Source: Solanum dulcamara
Taxonomy: Eukaryota > Streptophyta > Magnoliopsida > Solanales > Solanaceae
DNA: 64,000 nt
Direction of reading: 5' to 3'
Assembly: GCF_947179165.1 (NCBI RefSeq)
Contig: NC_077243.1
Coordinates: 4,768,001 to 4,832,000 of the forward strand
The notes under the pieces are model-generated. The model had not been told where the DNA came from and searched no databases. It saw only the letters and a program-made list of their open reading frames with translations. Shown in pieces: positions 35,601 through 48,955 of the stretch (position 1 is the stretch's first letter; each line of letters starts with the position of its first letter). A program made the translations under genes and the position numbers.

Positions 35601-38386
35601 TATTTAATTTATTTCTAATCCCCAATTGTGAAGTAATAATATATAGGATTAAATGTATAAAACACATGGGAAGTTAAATGATTTAGTTAGTATCACGTTG
35701 GTAGATTTACATCCTTTTTAATTAATTAAAGGTTAAATATATTAAAAGCAAATATCATAAGGATTAACTAGCAAATTTGTCAATAATTGAGGGACTAAAA
35801 TGCAAGTTTCACTTATAATTATTAAGTGCACGACAATTTGTCGGATTCGAATTACCTTCAAAATCTTAACAGCTTTGATGCTTGACCTGAATGCTCTAAG
35901 CAACCTTTCACCAGCATAGAGTACTAGTGGGACAGTAAGGTACATCCATGTCTGCCCATTATGAAAAATCAATCCAAATTTTAGCAAACAATATTAATCA
36001 ACTTGGTAAAACTTAAATGAAAATAAAATCGTAATAATGCTAAAGATTTTTGAACATTTTACTAACCGTTCTCTTGTACCAATCTTTGGTAATGTATAGC
36101 TTTTCTCCATGGACAATAAGTAGAGTATAGACAATGACAAATAGATGGTGTGAGTACCAAAAGGCATTGAATCCAGTGAGCTTGTGAAAAGGTCTTGGGA
36201 AACTGACTCTGCCTCTTCTAAACCATGGGGTTGCTAGTGTAAAAGCTATTGCCATTAGTACCACCATTATAATTCCAGTTACCCCTTCAACTCCCTTCAC
36301 AAACCACCAATAGCTTTCGGGTTGTTCTCCAAAATAGTACTTCATTGGTTCATATTCTTCTTCACTTGCATTCAGAAGCCGAGGAAAATCACAAGTTAAA
36401 TGAGCTAGTCCGTGTATTCCAACCCCAAGTGCAATCGCGATTGCTATCACCTAAACAAAGGGGAAAATGAACCAATCAGTGTCCTGTAATGAGCCATCGA
36501 CTACTCAGGAATTTAACCATCTAGACGTCTTATAGATAAAAATTTGCTAAATTTTTGGGAAATCAAGGAGTGATCAACTTACTTTGTGAAAATTGAGATT
36601 ATCGTCAAAAGGAACAGCAACACCTAATCTGGTCTTGTTACGAAGCCAGGTAATGGTGTTTCTGCACACTGGAAGTAAAATGATAGCCATGTTGAGCTTG
36701 AGTGTCTCAGCAGCACCCTTAGCAAAACACACACAGGGACCCATGACAAGGTATGCAGCTTTTTCTTTATACTGAATATACTTCCAAGTAAATAGACCAG
36801 CCATGATTCCAATCCACAGCAACAATACCCAAACTCTTTGCCAATTATCCAGTAAAAAGTACATAAAACTCTTATACCATCTCACTAATGGATTTGGCTC
36901 TTGTGTGTGCTTAAGTTTCTGACTTAGCATCTGACTCAAGTTCCGGCTTTCGCCTCCTCTCTGCACCGATTGATTTGGTGCTTGTAGTAATAGCATTTCC
37001 AAGTTCTCAATCTGATGAATGTCATAGCATCAACAGTTAATTTTCAAGTTAGGACTATAAATTTTAGATTACTATTAGTCTAATTAATGCCTCCAAATTA
37101 CCATAATGTATCCCAGGTTATTAGGATCCAACTCTTCCATGATCATTGCCGCATATTCATCAGATTGTTTCTGGATAGTTGACAGCCTATTGGCAGACGC
37201 GCTAAGGCCTATAATCTGCAAATCGCAAAACAAATGTTTAGAAAAAAAATAATTATATAGGAGCGACCTTGTCAATGCCATTGCGAGTTTCTGACGTAAA
37301 ATAAAATAAATAAATTAGAATTCAAAAATACCTCTCTGACTTCTTCTTCTGTGATTCTGCCATCCGCATCTTTATCAACCCTGTATTAATTAAATTCATC
37401 ACACGATTTAGATCTGAAAAAATTGAATCTGAGATGCTTAATTTATGGATAAATGTTGAACTGTAACTAATAATTAACCCTTACATGTCAAAGAAGGTCT
37501 GAAGCCGAGTATCAAAGCTTTGGTCTGCAACTTGGTCCCAGAACTCTTTGAGCTGTGCTTTATTAATGGAATCCGTTGTGATGTTTCTCCTCCGAGCAAG
37601 CGCATCATATAGCTCTCCAGCAAATTCCTTAGACTCCTTATTCATACCTAACATTAAAAACAATTGATTTTCATTTTCCATTTTAACAAGCTGAAGAAAA
37701 TAAAACTACACGAAAGTAACACTAAGATGAAGTATTCAGCACGAAATAATTGTTTGTTGTGACTATAATTCATTTAATTTACCTATGCATTCTCCAAATT
37801 TGGCCCGAGGAAGCAAGCCAGTAGTGGAAGCAGTAATCTCATCGAACCGCTTCTCGACGGCGGCCCATCCAGCGCCGCCATCAGTTTTGCTGATGAACTT
37901 AAGACCTTTAAGAGCATGAGCAGCAGCTGATTTATTCCTATCGAACCTTCCCGTAGGAATTGGGCGCTTATTTAAGGAAGCCAATCGCTTGAGCTCTTGC
38001 GACACTTGCCGGATTCTCGAAGAAGCATTTCGGACAAGTGAAGATCCCAAGGTAGATTTCTTCTCCAGACCTTTAGCCAATAAAGCCAACTCAGGATCTT
38101 CCACGTCAGCGCCGCCGGCAGTTTTTACACTGTGGACAGCCACGGAATCTTCACGGACATCGAGAGTGATTTCCACGTAAGCATCGTCATTGGACTTGGC
38201 GCCCGCTCCGGCACTAGTTCCGATATCTGTAGATTCCGGTATGTTAAATCTCGCGCTCTTTTTGCCGCCTCGTTTGTTCAGCGGTCCGCTTAAAGGACCG
38301 CTGTACGACGCTCTGTCATTTCCTATAATCTCCGTATCTGAGTGGTGGTGATGGTGGTGTGGGTGATGATTTTCCGAATTTTGCAT
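32610..38386 (-). CDS. RBOHD: Respiratory burst oxidase homologue (NADPH oxidase), complete
   Basis: Plasma-membrane enzyme passing electrons from cytosolic NADPH through FAD and two hemes to apoplastic oxygen, making superoxide in defence and signalling. Twelve exons on the minus strand: 38386-37783, 37647-37485, 37380-37332, 37215-37102, 37011-36583, 36450-36067, 35951-35856, 35393-35278, 35078-34976, 34671-34598, 33900-33326, 32719-32610; total 938 residues, phases all close. N-terminus is His-rich (HHPHHHHHH, residues 7-15). EF-hand [12 protein letters not shown] is near residue 258 and a second, [10 protein letters not shown], near 300. Heme-ligating histidines lie in [11 protein letters not shown] and [15 protein letters not shown] site HPFSITSAP is near 653; NADPH motifs are GLGIGATP and YCGAP; C-terminus HKENF. 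I recall tobacco RBOHD (N. benthamiana RBOHB) as nearly identical; potato would name it RBOHB. Confidence 0.97.
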
Positions 38387-38800
38387 TGCTATAATAGTTT
38401 CTTCAGAGAAAAAAGAAATGAATGAATGGAATTCCAATTTTTCAAAATGAAGCAAAGTTAGGTGGAGGAAGAGGTATATTCCAGTAGTATATATGGATAT
38501 TATACAAAAAGGAAAAAGATTACAAAAGCTCTAGTAATCTAATTTGGATTTTCAGACCATAGACTAAAATTCAATAAACAAATTAAAGGTTTGGGATTTC
38601 TTCTTACAAGCAGAACTCAGAAGTGGTCGTTATACCTTCGCTTCTACAAATGAGGCGTTCAACTTTGGGCTTTATATATAATGGCGAAAGGAAGCCGCAT
38701 TCTATTAAAAAAGAAAAAAGAAAATAAAAAAAGGAGAGAGCTAGGAAAATGAATGAAGCTGGTCTATGTTTGACCAAAGAAAAATATTTTTATGTAATAT
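38387..38800 (-). promoter_or_regulatory. RBOH promoter and 5' UTR
   Basis: Read on the minus strand, a TATA box (TATATATAAAG) lies at about 38670-38681, some 290 bp before the start codon. A W-box core TTGACC is at 38770-38775 (plus strand), about 90 bp upstream of the TATA box. In N. benthamiana the orthologous promoter is a known target of MAPK-activated WRKY factors through W-boxes. An in-frame upstream ATG at 38455 would add 23 residues; the family start is at 38386. Confidence 0.6.
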
Positions 38801-39208
38801 TGCATTATTCCACCGGTACATTGCATGGCCTTATTTACACTTTCTATTATTTTTATTCAAATAATTATTACAAGACTTATGTTATCATCAATTAATTAAA
38901 CTAGATTCGCCGTAACGACCCACGCTGATTTTTCTATAGATAAAATTTATAATTTAGCGTAGCAATCTGGAAAGTTTAATAATTAACAAGTTTGTCCCTT
39001 ATTAAAAGTTTCGAACAGGAGATATTATTTTAATTCCAAATTTATTTTCTGAAAGAAAACCTTTAATTCGTAAGCACCATATAATATGATTATAATTAAT
39101 TATTTCAAAAATGAAAAGGAACTATTTTTCCACCTTATTTATCAATCTGCCGTAAAATTTCTGGTAGAAAATACAACATTTAAAGGTATTTATCTACCTA
39201 GTAATATA

Positions 39209-39481
39209 CTCCCTCCGTCCTTTTTTACTTGTTAAAATTTTACTTGGCACACCTATTAAGAAAATATTTATTAGTATAGTGAGTTTACCATTTTATCCTT
39301 ATTAATTGATAGAGTTTTAAACATATTTGCTCGCTTTATTTTTTAAAGACATTAACTCAATGTTATAAATAGTTGATATAATAGGAAGAAAAAAGTTGTT
39401 CTTTGTTGATTTATCCAAAATGACAAGTAAAAAGATAATCAAATTAGAAAATATTTGACAAGTAAATAGGGACGGAGGGAG
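39209..39481. mobile_element. Stowaway MITE
   Basis: Perfect inverted ends CTCCCTCCGTCC and GGACGGAGGGAG with TA on each side (39207-39208 and 39482-39483). Internal arms also pair (for example TTTACTTGT near the left and ACAAGTAAA near the right). 273 bp, non-coding, Tc1/mariner type. Confidence 0.95.
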
Positions 39482-41776
39482 TAATTCTTTAATAATGGTG
39501 CATATGGTTGAACTTGAAAATTCAAGGAATTTAATTTTCAGCATGGATGTGTATTATTGAATCGGTCCTTCAACATTAGTAAACACTAGTAAATATAAAC
39601 AGGTAGGCATCGCTCTGGCATCAAGTGGCAAAGATTAGAGACAAAATCACACAAAATGGAGGAAGAAAGAAGAAGAAGAACAAAGAGGGGGAATATGAAT
39701 TAGTCAACCTAGGAATACTTAATAAGAAAAAATAATAAGAATCTAGTAATTTACTTAATTAATATTATTTCTATCTATTTTTATTTATTTATGTTTAATT
39801 TGGCACATTTCTTAAGAAGTAGTATTTGATAAAATACAGTAATAAGTTTAGTATGTTATCATTAGAATATAAAAAATTTAATGTTTTGAAAAAATGTATT
39901 GGAAAATGACTATAGTTAATAATAAGGGTAAATTAGAAATTAAGTGATAAATTATTTATTGATTTTTTCAAACTGGACAAATAAAAATAGAAATTTATTT
40001 TTAATATAGTGGATGAGGAATAGTTATTATCTCAAAATATTATTCTTTGTTCAAAAAAATCAGAATAAAAAGAAAAGATAGAATTTTTGATATGATAATA
40101 ATACACATTAATTGTGAGTGATCATCAGGATTATAAAAATTAAATAACCCGTTAATAATAATCTGACCCAATTATAAAATCACTGACGGCACGCGGAAAT
40201 GCATGTGAACAGAGTGAACTCAGATAAGAAATAAGTAAAACAAAATTTTACTTCCGTTGCGTATTTGATCAGATTGACTAACAACATTGTAAGTTTAAGT
40301 AAACAATTAAGTAATAATTAACCAATAATCTCACTGTCAATTTTTTCCCGTAAATGATCATCATTATATTCAAATTTTAGCATATGCGCATGATTTTAGT
40401 CTGACAAATGGATTAAGTTAATTCATTGATACATAAGGGAAAATTAAGTTAATATGAGTCTAATAAAGTAAAAATCTAGTGATCATCGATAAAATAAACA
40501 CAATATGAATTTGATGTGATTAATATGGTCGATCGACGAGTCGCATACAGTTGATTTTATTACTGGTGTAATCCCACTTAGATTATCAGTTACAGTACGC
40601 AATTGATCTTTTTTTTTCTTGGCTAAGATTTAGCAAACAACTGTACGCTTCTTTCTACGTAAACAAGTAGTAATATTGATAATCTTGTGCAAAATCTTTG
40701 ACTACTGTTCTTGACAAACGTGCGTATTTTACAATTTTCTATTTTGTGCTGATCGATAACACAAACACATACATATATTTAACTATTTAAAGTGCGTTTA
40801 CTACTTTACATAATAACTATAGTTTATAGTTTGCTTTTCTTTATTAAGATTCAAGTTTACTGTCTACTATAATAAATTTTTGCTAGTTCAATATTATTTT
40901 TCTTCACTTATCTCCTTTAAGGATAAAACAATCCAACAACACGATTTAACTTAACAAACTCTGGACAAGAGTTGCGTCCAAAATCCACCAAAGGAACATC
41001 TTCCTACAAATAAATTGATTTGAAATTTTAAAGTTTTGTTTGGATATATAATTTAGATTTTTTAAGTTTTATGTATTTTTTTATCATAAACATGAAAAAT
41101 TCACACAAGTTATAAAAACTATCAAATTTTTTCCAATTCTTATATAATCTTACTACATGAGCAAAGCATAGTTCAAATCAAGATATATATATTTGAATAT
41201 CGTAAGCCGATGCATTAATAAATCACATATCTCCATATATCTTTTATAAAATAAATGTTTGCGTTGACAGACTTTCAATACACATAATTTTATAAAGATA
41301 CACTAGTCAACAATAGTAGTAACTAGTTATTTTACCGTTTTAAATAGTACGATAATCCCTTCACGTCGAACATAAGTCTTTATTTTTTTGTAAAATTTTA
41401 AAATATGGATTATTTTTTTAAAAAAAAAATATAAACTTATGAGTTAAGTTTTACATTTTAAAAAAATTGAAAACAAAATTTAGAGTTCTAAATCATGCTT
41501 CTTCTTTTTTGTTGAGAATTTCATCTTTGAATTATGAAATTATGATCACAAATTCGCATGTTCAAATATTGATTTAAAATTATGGCTTCATATCGCATGT
41601 CCAAAACACCTACAAAGTAATGTTTTATTTATTTCTTTGATATTTTGATGAAGTAATTAAGATCCATTCAGAAACTCATTGTCTCTCTCCATTTTTCACT
41701 CAAATTGTGCTGTTATGTTTAAGGGAATAATAAATAGAGAGCTCATATTATGACTCTTTTTAATCATTGTTTGATA

Positions 41777-41778
<2 letters not shown>

Positions 41779-41820
<42 letters not shown>
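41779..41820. repeat. (TA)n microsatellite
   Basis: About twenty uninterrupted AT/TA units. Confidence 0.95.
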
Positions 41821-41823
<3 letters not shown>

Positions 41824-43155
41824 TTGAAACTACCTACTTTAAACTAGATCAGAAACTTCTTTATAATTAGTTCTTATTCTTCACGAATAAACTAGAAAAC
41901 CAGATTCCTTAGGTAGTTGGAGATCTCTTCTCGAACTCAAAGACAATTTAACTTGAATTATTTAAGAAGAAGAAAACAAGTTTTAATTGAGTATGTTATT
42001 TTTTTTTACAAAAACAATCTATTTATTGTTCCATGTGTGTTGACTAATTCTTAAAGAGAACTTCAAAAGCAAAAAATTGCAGCGTTCAGACTAGATGTGT
42101 CTTCGTCATATAATTGCAGTGTAAAGTATCATACATTTGAATTCTTTGTTCTAGAACTTCAAAAGTAGTTGATATATAGCCTATATATATACTAGCAATA
42201 CTCATACTATATTTGATCCGTTTTATTTTATTTGATTCTTATATTAAAAATATATATATATTATTTCATTTATTCGTTTTAGTATGTGCATTATAATATG
42301 GGTCATGTAATATAAAATGGAGGCGTATATATTAGTTTTTTTAATATATACTCAGGATGCCATTATTTTTTTCATCCGGGTTTTTTTGCAGAGCACAAAA
42401 TTCAAGAAACATACGTGGAACATGGAGGGTGGTTCACAGTTTCTACAATTTTGGAAGGTGAAAAATTAATGTGGTAGAAAATTACTAGAACCTTTCCCAA
42501 AATCAGTTTCATCCACAGATTTTGTAACATGGCAAGCCGAGAATGGATAGTAAAGGAAAATGACAAGCTTGTAAAGAAGATAAAAGAGAATAAAGTAAGA
42601 AATTTTATAAGACATTTTTTCCCTTCTTTTTTTTCCGGGCAATACATGTTAATGTGAAACACATTATAAAATGAAGGTGTGCTACGAAGAAAGATCGATA
42701 TATTTTTAAATTGACAAGTTTTTTCTTTAACAAAAAGTAAAAATGTCTTTGGTAAATTTTACATTAACATGAAAGAGGAAAATGATTTCTTTTATTAAAT
42801 ATTAGGCAAATTAATATAATATGCATTTTTGAGCTCGATAAAAATGTGATCCAAAGGATAAACTGAAAAGATTTGTTAGGCAAAAATGAATAATGGGTTA
42901 TGAAATTAGATCAATATGACAAATACAATATTTGTTGAATGAAAAAGCAAGTTGCTACAAAGATAATGTACAAAGAATTACATTTAACACGTGTCCTAAC
43001 TGGGAACACGGTTATGTTTTTGTCACCTTCCATTCAAATGTTCTAAGGACTTTTCTTACCTACTGCGTTATAGGATTTTTCATAACTGTTTCGGTATAAT
43101 GACAAAAATATCTTCCTCTATTTTGTGTTGTTTCAAAAATAATATATATATATAT

Positions 43156-43785
43156 AGTTGTACATGGACCGGATTGGTTCAGATTTTTTACAAATCAAAC
43201 CTAATTATTTGTGTCGGGTTATTAAATTTATAAACCAAATCAAACCAATAAAAGTCGGGTTTTTTGATATCAATTTTTCTCGGGTTTTTCGAGTTTTTCG
43301 GATTTCTCGAGTTTTTTGGGTTTTTTATAGTATCTAATAAAAAGCACAGAGCAGTGCTTCTTAAAAAGAGTTCTAGTACAAAATATCAACATATAAGATG
43401 GACGCAGAACACTATTTGAAGTTTTAACTTTATAATATAATTTTATAAGATGAATTTTTTTATATATTATTTAGATGAGCTTCTCAAGTCCAAATATAAA
43501 TGTAAGAAAGAAAATAAAAATTATGAAAAAATTTTAAAAAATATTTATAAATTACATTTTAATAAATATTTTATGTATAACATAATTTAAAATTAGTATA
43601 TCTATAATCGGGTCGGTTTGGGTTCGGTTTGACTTTTTTTAGTTAAAACCAAAGCAATCCTATAATGGTCGGGTTTTTTTTTCCAAACACCAAACCAAGT
43701 CAAACAAAACCACTAATCGGGTTTTTTTCCGGTTTGGTTTGATTTGTCGATTTGATGCGGTTTATCGGTTTGTCCTGTACAACCC
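43156..43785. mobile_element. TIR element between two (TA)n tracts
   Basis: Left end AGTTGTACATGGACCGG; the right end on the other strand reads AGGGTTGTACAGGACAAACC. Sub-terminal parts on both sides are rich in CGGGTTTTT and AAACCAAA-type words that pair with each other. (TA)n runs abut both ends, so it may have inserted in a TA microsatellite or have a TA target. 630 bp, no transposase. Confidence 0.65.
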
Positions 43786-44764
43786 TATATATATATATAT
43801 ATATATATATAAATGACGCAATAAAATTGGATTCTACCACATTTTTCAACCATATAGTAATGTTTTAATATGTCAGCTTAGGTACAAGAACCTCTTATAA
43901 TTCAGTCAAATCAGCAGCCTCAATAATTCATTCACCTAATCCATTAATTTAACTTGAACATTCACTTTTTACTGTTGGGTCATCATAAATTTTACCTATT
44001 TTTGGAAATAGAGGCAGAATAAGAATTTTAATTTATTAAATATAAATTATAAATACTTTTTGTTTATTAGATTTTAAATAGATTATTTATATATATTTAA
44101 TAAAATTATAATAAAAGTATGAAATTTGAACCTAAATTGTTGAGTCCCTGCCATATCCATAATCATAATGTTGGTTTCGCCCGTGTTTAGAAAATGAACT
44201 ATTATTTTATCCGTTTGATTTAGAAGGTGACCTATTAAATTCTTGGACAACCCAATTTTAATTCCTCCAACTTGGGTTCACAATAGAAAACATTAACTGG
44301 CAAGCAACCATCCATAATTAAAATAAAATGACTTAATTCTATATTGATAAGTGTAATTCAAAAAAAAAACACTATGATATTACCAAAACGACAATGACAT
44401 GTAATGTCCTTAGATTCACATTTAGCAGCCCCATCAATAGAACCACAGTCTTCAGTTCCTTTTTTTGGGGGGGTAGGGGTGGAGGGGAGTTGTGATAAAA
44501 TTGTAACAAAACAGATTAGCATGACCCTTACGCAAAATTACAGCATGTAACTCGACAAATGGTCTAACTGTACGTAGTAATAAATTAGGTATTAAATATG
44601 TTATAACATTTAACTTTAAGGGTGATAAAATAGTTGGTTGAAAATCAACTAAAGGAAATGGACTGGCATTACATATGCATATGTGGTCGATAGTACAGAA
44701 TTTTACCGTCACCATAATTCAATCGTAACAAGTTATTCTTTCGTACTTTTTAAATGTTGATGAA

Positions 44765-45046
44765 AGAAGATATTTTCACATCACGGGTTGATGAGAAAAT
44801 GATTCCTTATAATTTATAAGATCTAATTATTATTTTTTGAGTTAATTTTTGAGATTAAGTTTTATTTATTATATATACTGTCAGAGCTAGACCTCTGATG
44901 CTGGATAATATCTGGGCATGCGAGGAAGATGGATGAAAATATCCCATATTAGTCACTAATGCGTGGGTACTCTTCTTATCTTATATGATTTTGGGCAATT
45001 TTTCTCTTGTAAATTAATTTTTAAGTTTAAGTTAAATTCAAAGTCG
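44765..45046 (+). mobile_element. TRIM retrotransposon (miniature LTR element)
   Basis: Two LTR-like copies, each with a TCACATCACGGG/TCCCATATTAGTC start and a TTGAGTTAATTTTTGAGATTA-like end, occupy about 44770-44880 and 44942-45046. Between them is a primer-site-like GTCAGAGCTAGACC and only about 50 bp of internal sequence. This matches TRIM organisation: short LTRs, a primer site and no genes. Copies are strongly diverged, so ends are approximate. Confidence 0.6.
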
Positions 45047-46694
45047 ATATAACAAATATCAGAGTTTTTTCAAAAAAATAATAATAATTTGATAGTAAAA
45101 ATGTTACTATATTATTAACTAAAAAAATATCTGAAGTGATGTGTCCAAAACAAAAATGCTTCTGGAAAGTGGAAACGATAAATGAATACTGCGCAGTGTA
45201 ATTAGTTTCGTAAATGAATGGGGTAATTGATGGAGACAAAGATTGCAACTTGGTTAATAAGGTCAAATAATGTGTACCAACTTGTTTAACGACATATTTT
45301 TTACTCTTTACGGATTTTTTTGTCTAATGCCGCCTCCCTATGATCGTATAAATATATTCTTTTATCAGGAGCGGCTCGACAAGCCTAAAAAAAAGATATT
45401 AATCCTGGCCTTCTAATTTGAGGAGCCTTATTTTTTTAAGCAATAATAGGTTATAGATATTATTATTTTAAAAATATTGAGTATTATTTTTTTTAAATGT
45501 TAATTTTTCATACAAGAAAGAAATAATTATTAGAAGTTTGATAAATCTATAATACTCTATGTCTTAAAAAAGATTTAATAGATTGACTATAATAAATTTT
45601 ATTAAAAAATATTAAAATTTAAAATCACTACTTATATTTGACTTTAGGCCACGTTTGTCGCCTGTTCTTTACACCTTCTGTTCATTGAGTTTAAATTCCA
45701 TTCAAATTAGTTCCATGACCTGCATATAGTATGTAATAGTGATATTGTGATTTGTGAATACCCTTTCAAGTCGCGTCGTTCCAACAACCGGCAGGGAGTA
45801 CCTCAGTATACGATCGTGCAGTAACTGATGGCTATCCACTTTTAATACTTATATAAGTTAATGTCCATTTAATTTTTTTTTCATTTAATTTTTAAGGTTA
45901 GAGTGCAAATAAAGTAAAAATTGGTGGGGTTATGGAATTTTCTAACATTTTAAAAATTTGTGGATAAAAAGATTTGTGACGTCATGAGTTTATTTAACAA
46001 TTTAAAATTTTAGGAATAAAATATAAATTTATATAAGTATATTATAATCTCAATACACTTAAACAAATATTATTCTTCTATTTTAAAATATTATATCAGA
46101 ACTTTTCACATACTTTTCAGTTAAATTCCTCTTTATCTCGAAGTTTTCCCGACCCTTTGATCTTCTCCAAGGCTTTCCTTCTTGAAAACACAAGTTCTTT
46201 CCTTCTTCTCCAACCAAATAGACCTCTCGACCTTCCATTGTTGGAACCGTAAACCTTCCATCATAGTTCTTTATGCTACTTTCCATCAATGTTTTCATCA
46301 TCCCTTACGCTACTGGAGAAATAAAAGACGGTTCGTTTTGCATCAGAAGGTTACGCTACAGGAGAAAAAATCAAATCTTCTTCCCCTTGGTAAGTTAAAT
46401 CTTCTTCTTAGGTAAGTTTTACGAAAATGTTTAGCCCTATTTGGTTGTTTTTTTAAAACTATGGTAGTGTAGTAAAGGTTCGAGTTTTGCTTAACATGGT
46501 GAAAATCTACAGAAAATCTGACCCCTTGAAATGTTTGCTGAGATTTGATCGACTTTATTGGTATTTCTTCTTTTTATATTGTCGATTTTTGTTGGAACTG
46601 CTCTCACTATTGATTTTGCATGTTATATTTGAGTCTGATTGTGTTAATAGATTAGTGGTCGATAAATCTGTTTATGCTTATAGATTAGTAAGGC

Positions 46695-48955
46695 ATGGCT
46701 AAAATCAGCAGTGGCGGCACTAAACAATTAGCTTCTGTTACTTTTAGAATTAAGAAATGAAAGGCTGAAGAAGATTTGAAAAGTTCGAAAAAGAAAAGAA
46801 TCGTAGTCAAAAAAATTGAGTCTAACTCAGAATCAGGAGGGACAATGAAAGAAATTGATAACTATCAGGACAGTAATGCCCAGGCTAGTGATAATATTGA
46901 GTCTACTGAAAGGAAAAGTGATAGTGGAGATGAGAAGAATAGTAGTGATACCCACAGTCAAGATGAGGAGGATGATCCCCTATCCCTGCCAACTTGTGCA
47001 AGATATATTTCTGGTAAGTTGTATGATCTATCGACTTGGATAGATGAGCTAGGATCGTTTCCAGCGAAGATTTCTGTAAGATCACGGATGACAATTTATC
47101 GTGTCTTTAGAAAACTTCTGATTGAAGAAAAACTGTATAAAGACTTTAAAGGTACTTGCTTTGGACATTTGAGGCATATTTTAGATTTTTTCAAGTTCAA
47201 TGGACATATGGTTGATTATATGTTGTTGTGATGTGTGAAAAATAATAAACAATTGTATGAGATGTGATTTTGTGTGGATGATAAGCCTGCATGTTTTGGC
47301 TTAAAAAAAATTGCGTTGATTACGGAGCTAAATTGCTCAGCATACCCTAGTCAATCAAAGTCCTTCAAAATGGACAAATTTTTATTTCAAGGTAACAAAG
47401 AACAAGAGTATCACTGCTAAAAAGTTGATGAGTTTAATCCAGAGTAACAGATTCAGTAAAGAGTAGAAATTGAAGTTCCCTTTAGTTTGATTCGTCCACT
47501 CGGTGTTGCTTGCCTATGATCCATTTAAAATTGTGGATTCAAACCACATCAAGATGGCGAATGATTTAGATTTCTTCAAAAGTTATCCATGGGGCAAAGA
47601 GTCCTTTCAGTTAACATTGACATATTTGAAGAGGAAAGTTAATTTGAAGAAACAGAGTGATCTGTATAATAAAAAGAAGAATGGATCATATGCACTGTAT
47701 GGCTTTTCTTAGACATTTCTGATAATTACTATCAATCATGTAATCGATTTATTAAAGACCATTATTTATTTGTAGTTCTTCATATACACAGTGTACTTAT
47801 TTATACTTCTATTGATTTCAGGTTTGGATATATGAGACTTTTCCTCATCTTGAAAAGTTGCTGGAAAGTCCTTGGATTCTCCTATGTCCATTCCTAGTTT
47901 ATTTAGATGGCACATATTTAAAAGCGATGACATAATCGAAGGTGATCCATTAAACTTCAAAGAAAAAAGTGCGAAGGTGTCAGTTTATTTGTTATTAGCT
48001 AGCAATTCTTTTTATCTAGTGAATGTTCTTTAATATTTATATTTTTTTGTAGATTGTGTATCCATACCTTACCCCGACAACTCATGAGATAAAACAGACA
48101 TATATAACAACATTTAACCCATATACGAATGAGTTGAAGGACGCGACCATCAATGACTTGAAGAACAAATTGAAAGGTGTGACTGTCATTACATCAGCCA
48201 TCGAGAGCATCAACGATCAATATAAGGATGATCACAATCCTGTCCAGCCTTGTAATATTTCTATTTCTAGTGGATAGAAAAATGCATCAAGTACATCTAA
48301 TGGGAGTCTGCGTGATCGTGTTGCCATACTCGAGTAATCAATGATGGAGATTGTTGCTTCTGTATGAGAAGAGAGATTACGGAGAATGAAAAAATCAAAA
48401 AAAAAAGAGGAAGATTCAAGTAAACTAATTTTTACATTATTGTTATTAACTAATTCATTTTATTTAATCTGCTAATATTTTCAAAACAATACAGTGCATA
48501 TAGACATTGCACCAGTAATAGCAGTTGATGAAGAAGATGCAGTGGTCGATAAACACCTTGCAGCAGTGGACAAATACTTTGCAGAAGTAGTTGATGAAGT
48601 GGCACGGAAGAAGAAACAAAAAGAAGAAGAAATTGAAGAGGAGAAGTTGGAAGATAATGAAGACCAGCAAATAGTTGATGAAAGAAAGAAGATAGCAGGT
48701 GAAGAAGAAAATAAAGAAAAAGAGGAAAAGTTGAAAGAGAATGAAGACCAGTAGATTTTTGATGAAGGCTTGGCCACTGATATGGCAGAAAATGAAGAAA
48801 AAAATGTAGGTGTTGCCACTGATGTGGCAGAAATTGAAAAAAATATTTAAAAAAAATACTGATGAAAAATCATTGGATGTGATGAGCATTGTTATGCAAA
48901 TCAATGATGAAGTAAATGGTGAAGGTAATGGTGAGAAGACAAGCAATTTAGATGG
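46695..48955 (+). pseudogene. DUF1985 / Ulp1-type transposon-associated gene, decayed
   Basis: A frame from 46695 (MAKISSGGTKQLASVTFRIK) meets a TGA at 46757 and then continues as an acidic Ser/Asp-rich stretch followed by RYISGKLYDLSTWIDELG and FKGTCFGHLRHILDFFKFNG (47010-47210). Further fragments in shifted frames are FFKSYPWGKESFQLTL (47575), VWIYETFPHLEKLLE (47825) and YPYLTPTTHEIKQTY (48062). These recall the DUF1985 proteins that often accompany Ulp1-like protease genes in plant Mutator-like elements. The last fragment (48494-48754) is a Lys/Glu-rich coiled coil. Multiple stops and shifts show it is dead; no protease domain is visible. Confidence 0.7.

Larger units (their letters stand above)
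38801..46694. other. Gene-poor intergenic DNA
   Basis: About 8 kb without a supported gene. Contents recognised: Stowaway MITE (39209-39481), a decayed relative near 39770-40020, (TA)n tracts at 41779-41820, 43141-43156 and 43786-43812, a TIR element (43156-43785), a TRIM (44765-45046) and, at 45366, a CAGGAGCGGCTCGACAA phrase resembling an hAT-type terminus. The rest is AT-rich. Confidence 0.6.

Noticed and set aside
46083..46415. Opposed short frames before the DUF1985 remnant
   Set aside because: No domain or conserved-looking residues; more likely untranslated leader of the transposon-associated gene.
48464..48946. Minus-strand frame of 160 codons rich in Phe, Ser and Leu
   Set aside because: It is the antisense shadow of the Lys/Glu-rich coiled-coil fragment of the DUF1985 remnant on the plus strand.
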